Below are positions 61,484 through 64,000 of a stretch of 64,000 nt of DNA, piece by piece. Position 1 is the stretch's first letter; each line of letters opens with the position of its first letter. The DNA comes from an uncultured Spirochaetia bacterium (GTDB taxonomy: Bacteria > Spirochaetota > Spirochaetia > JABEVK01). Position numbers and translations under genes: made by a program. Under the pieces are notes generated by a model that was not told the DNA's origin, ran no database searches, and worked only from the letters and a program-made list of their open reading frames with translations. The DNA lies in NCBI GenBank assembly GCA_937960645.1, contig CALGPJ010000006.1, forward strand, positions 1 to 64,000. Reading direction: 5' to 3'.

Positions 61484-62524
61484 TTATTGAAAGAGACTTT
61501 TTCGGTTTTCCAGCTCCCTGAGGATGGCATTCATCGCCTCGATTTCTTCAGTGGTCACACTATCCGGGTTGTTCATCTTGATGTTGAGTTTTCTCAGCAG
61601 ATCCAGCAAAACCTCTTTGTCTCTTCGGAGAAGTTGCAGGAGATTGTTGGATTGTTCTGGGGCGATGACGGTACTTTCGTAGGAATCGGCAAGCGGAGAT
61701 TCGCTTCCTACCTTTGCTCCGATGAGGTCTTTGGCGGAGGCATTGGCCATCGCGATGATGACCGTTTGACGAGACTCCGCTTGAATGGTCAGGCCCTCGT
61801 AATACACGGCGACGGCGCTGTCGTTAAAAGAATACGGCGACATGTTGAATTCACGATTTTCGCTATAGATGAAATCCCATCCACTATCCTTAATCCTTTT
61901 CCAATTCGAGAACAGAGTCCGCGTCGGCGTGGTGACCCCATCGCCCAGCCAAAACATCAGTCCGACTCGCGGAGGATTTTCCTTTCGTGAACTGACCCAG
62001 GTTTGAGCAGTTCTTCCGACAATACGATGTTCCCGATTGTACACGACATTGTCGATCAAAAAGTGGTTATCCGGCTCTCCCAAATAGGTATCGATTAGGT
62101 AGCGCAAGTCTACACGTGCCTCATTTGCTGTTTTGTTCGTGATCTCGACGCTGATCCTCAGGCCATCCGAAATCGAACTATACTTCGTTGTTAAAAATTC
62201 GTAGAGAACGGAGACATCGGCACGAACGCCCCGGTAATTCATTCGAACCCCGTTGAGTTCTTCGGACACACTCAGCAGAAATTGATTACCGGGCAGGAGA
62301 TTGAGCACTTGCCCGTTAAATCGAAGACTAAAAAAGGTGGTGGAAGCATCGCGCGTCCAGGTCAGGGGTATCCAGCGTGGGTTTTCCAGGCTTTCGGTCA
62401 CTGAGATGATAACGGTTCCTTTTTGTTCGTCGATGTTGATCCTCACTTTCCCACGCGTCACCTCCAGTCCAAGCAGGAGATGGGTGAAGAAAAACAAAAA
62501 CAGAATACTAACGGCCAGACGCAT
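61484..62524 (-). CDS. Secreted beta-rich protein, unknown
   Basis: A 346-residue protein with a signal peptide (about residues 1-19). A long beta-rich region contains VSVLYEFLTTKYSSISDGLR, VDLRYLIDTYLGEPDNHFL and AVAVYYEGLTIQAESRQTV; a helical C-terminus (NNLLQLLRRDKEVLLDLLRK) follows. No family recognised. Overlaps the preceding TPR gene by 17 nt, in a run of three envelope genes between rpe and dtd. Confidence 0.75.
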   Translation of the reverse strand: MRLAVSILFLFFFTHLLLGLEVTRGKVRINIDEQKGTVIISVTESLENPRWIPLTWTRDASTTFFSLRFNGQVLNLLPGNQFLLSVSEELNGVRMNYRGVRADVSVLYEFLTTKYSSISDGLRISVEITNKTANEARVDLRYLIDTYLGEPDNHFLIDNVVYNREHRIVGRTAQTWVSSRKENPPRVGLMFWLGDGVTTPTRTLFSNWKRIKDSGWDFIYSENREFNMSPYSFNDSAVAVYYEGLTIQAESRQTVIIAMANASAKDLIGAKVGSESPLADSYESTVIAPEQSNNLLQLLRRDKEVLLDLLRKLNIKMNNPDSVTTEEIEAMNAILRELENRKSLFQ

Positions 62525-63431
62525 TTAGGACCTCCCAATCGTCATAAAATCTTTTGAGTTCTTCCGCCCTGGCCTTGATTTCCTGGAGTATCCTCAGGTT
62601 GCTGGAAGCAGTTGCGCTCGAGTTTTGATTAGTTTGATTTGTTGCTTGTTGTACAGGAGCCACCGTTTCAACCGAGGGCGTGCGAACCCGAAGCCGGTTG
62701 GCCTGGGCTTCCTGTAACTGCTGCTCCAATTGGCGGATGCGCGCGGCAAGATCGCTTTTCTCCAAATCTAAAATACGCCTCTGGTATGCCTGAATCGCCT
62801 GTTGGTAAGCCCGTTCCCGTCTTCGAAACTCATCCAGGGAGTTGAGTAATTCTTCATGGCTCCATCTTAGCAGGCGCAAAAGCTCCTCTTCCCTGAGCTT
62901 CATCTCGATCATGCCGAGTCGATACCGGGAAGCCTCTATCTTATAACTCGTCGGGAAAAATTCGATGACACGTTTATAGAGAACCTGGGATTCCTCCCAC
63001 CGCCCGAGCGCATAGGCACTTTCAGCCATCCAGAAAATACTGTTGGATGTAAATTCCTGATTGGGTTCCGTTTGAAGAAAGCTGTCGAAGGTTTTGAGGG
63101 CGTTTTCGTAATCCTCCATATAAAACAGGATTCTTCCTTTTTCATAAAGAGCTTCTTTGGCCAAGGGATGCGTAGGATAATTTTGAAGGAACTTTTCAAC
63201 GAGGGCAGACGCACGGTCCCAGGCCTTGAGGGACATTTCCGTCCGGCATAACCATAGCAGAGAGTTGGGGTGAACGGTCACGAGATCTTCTCTGTCGAGT
63301 ATCGCCGAAAAGGTCTGTCTGGCCCCGATAAAGTCCTGTTGGGCATATTGGTTTTGGCCTCGTGTCAACAGATCTTGAGTAAAACCGGAAGCACTCAAAA
63401 CCAGGAAAAAAGCGAATACAATTTTTTTCAT
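62508..63431 (-). CDS. Secreted TPR and coiled-coil protein
   Basis: A 307-residue protein: signal peptide (about 1-18), TPRs at about 20-170 (LYEKGRILFYMEDYENALKT; WMAESAYALGRWEESQVLYK), then a coiled coil (AARIRQLEQQLQEAQANRLR) and an Asn/Thr/Ser-rich linker. Layout is the reverse of CpoB/YbgF, where the coil precedes the TPRs. Periplasmic scaffold inferred. The ATG overlaps the rpe stop (ATGA). Confidence 0.78.
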   Translation of the reverse strand: MKKIVFAFFLVLSASGFTQDLLTRGQNQYAQQDFIGARQTFSAILDREDLVTVHPNSLLWLCRTEMSLKAWDRASALVEKFLQNYPTHPLAKEALYEKGRILFYMEDYENALKTFDSFLQTEPNQEFTSNSIFWMAESAYALGRWEESQVLYKRVIEFFPTSYKIEASRYRLGMIEMKLREEELLRLLRWSHEELLNSLDEFRRRERAYQQAIQAYQRRILDLEKSDLAARIRQLEQQLQEAQANRLRVRTPSVETVAPVQQATNQTNQNSSATASSNLRILQEIKARAEELKRFYDDWEVLNASGR

Positions 63432-64000
63432 GTTTTTAGCCTTGTGACATAGTCTCCCGGGTCATCATTCATAAAAAAGGACGATCCTGTTACTAATATA
63501 TCGGCACCTTGCTCTTTCACCTGCATGGCTGTTTCAAGATTGATCCCCCCATCGACACTGATGAGAAAGTTTAGATGACGTCTCTGCCTTTCCCGGTTTA
63601 AGGAAGCGATTTTGTCCAGGCAGAAATCGAGAAACTTTTGCCCGCCGTAGCCTGGGTTGACCGTCATGACGAGAACCAGGTCCAAAAAACTCAATAAGGG
63701 GAAGATGAGCTCCACCGGCGTGGAGGGAACGATGCTGATGCCGGCCTTGACGCCGATATTTTTCAATTCCTGGATGTGTCGGTGGTGGTGAACAGCGGCC
63801 TCATAGTGAAAGGTAATCCACTTTGCGCCCGATTTGCTATAAGTCTCAAAATGTTTCCAGGGCTCTTCAATCATGAGATGCACATCGGCGGTCAACGATG
63901 TATGTGATTGGGCTGCGGCAATGAACTGATGCCCGAAGGTGATAGGCGGAACGAAGGTTCCGTCCATGACATCGTAATGAATCCAATCGGCGCCGCTGCT
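63428..64000 (-). CDS. rpe: Ribulose-phosphate 3-epimerase, N-terminus outside window
   Basis: 191 codons remain; the frame continues unbroken to the right edge and already shows GADWIHYDVMDGTFVPPITFG at its start, so about 15-25 N-terminal residues are missing. SLTADVHLMIEEP, VMTVNPGYGGQKF and ISVDGGINLETA are standard. It interconverts ribulose-5-phosphate and xylulose-5-phosphate. Confidence 0.96.
   Translation of the reverse strand, partial: SSGADWIHYDVMDGTFVPPITFGHQFIAAAQSHTSLTADVHLMIEEPWKHFETYSKSGAKWITFHYEAAVHHHRHIQELKNIGVKAGISIVPSTPVELIFPLLSFLDLVLVMTVNPGYGGQKFLDFCLDKIASLNRERQRRHLNFLISVDGGINLETAMQVKEQGADILVTGSSFFMNDDPGDYVTRLKT

Noticed and set aside
1..64000. CRISPR arrays, insertion sequences, prophage or integrases
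   Set aside because: No regularly spaced repeats, transposase or integrase motifs, or att-like duplications were seen on either strand.

Overview
The window looks like a chromosomal housekeeping segment from a member of the Spirochaetota. It is of medium GC, very gene-dense, and has no insertion sequences, prophage or CRISPR. The gene neighbourhoods point to spirochaetes: a PUR-domain protein next to rnhB and smc; ffh-rpsP-KH-rimM-trmD-rplS followed by a free-standing FlhB C-terminal domain protein, an HD protein and yraN; coaD-rpmF-acpP-rnc-cca; dnaG-rpoD-zinc-ribbon protein-rnpB leading into the rod-shape genes; and cmk-rpsA. From memory (not searched), Borrelia carries several of these blocks in similar order. 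A short SMC without a recognisable hinge, and two copies of what appears to be a spirochaete-restricted protein family (18338 and 26521), agree with this. Genus and species cannot be read from the sequence.

Layout. 1-1948 (minus): an AMMECR1-MEMO-radical SAM operon running off the left edge. 2019-13388 (plus, except rnhB): PUR protein, smc, two envelope genes, the ffh/ribosomal-protein operon, a FlhB-C protein, a degenerate HD-GYP protein, yraN and two small genes, closed by an intrinsic terminator. 13429-14666 (minus): a lipoprotein and a HEAT-repeat protein. 14731-18354: coaD, rpmF-acpP-rnc, cca (minus) and thiamine pyrophosphokinase. 18338-26521: a lineage-specific block bracketed by two paralogous large proteins, with a membrane-anchored SPFH-like protein, two nucleotide-cyclase-like proteins, a winged-helix membrane protein and a cyclic-nucleotide-binding protein. 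26635-30857: cimA, gpmA, a small membrane protein and glgA. 30870-31065: tRNA-Thr and tRNA-Tyr. 31090-42023: a YkgJ-type protein, an MBL-fold hydrolase, a small gene, a 1345-residue OmpA/FlgD-Ig outer-membrane protein, mltG, dnaG, rpoD and a zinc-ribbon protein. 42046-48930: rnpB, then TPR-mreB-mreC-mreD-mrdA-rodA. 48973-64000 (minus): a small membrane protein, a lipoprotein, a CHASE2 adenylate cyclase, a TPR protein, an enhancer-binding-protein-like factor with a ruined ATPase site, rpsA, cmk, rluB, scpB, scpA, folk-family folK, recA, dtd, three envelope genes and rpe, which runs off the right edge.

How the genes fit together. Most of the segment is information processing: SRP and ribosome maturation, primase and sigma-70, RNase P and RNase HII, tRNA CCA addition, and the complete Smc-ScpA-ScpB set. 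The tRNAs here do not encode CCA, so the cca gene is needed to finish them. The rod operon and mltG supply wall elongation. The CHASE2 cyclase, the cNMP-binding protein and the two cyclase-like proteins suggest a cyclic-nucleotide circuit.

The least expected signals are: (i) good -10 elements lying only 6-8 nt upstream of annotated starts at several loci, including three back-to-back divergent promoter pairs, which implies leaderless mRNAs; (ii) a perfect 13-bp hairpin with a U-rich tail inside the start of the RNase III gene; (iii) several signalling proteins with lost catalytic residues. No intergenic stretch over 300 bases is empty; the longest non-coding stretch holds rnpB.
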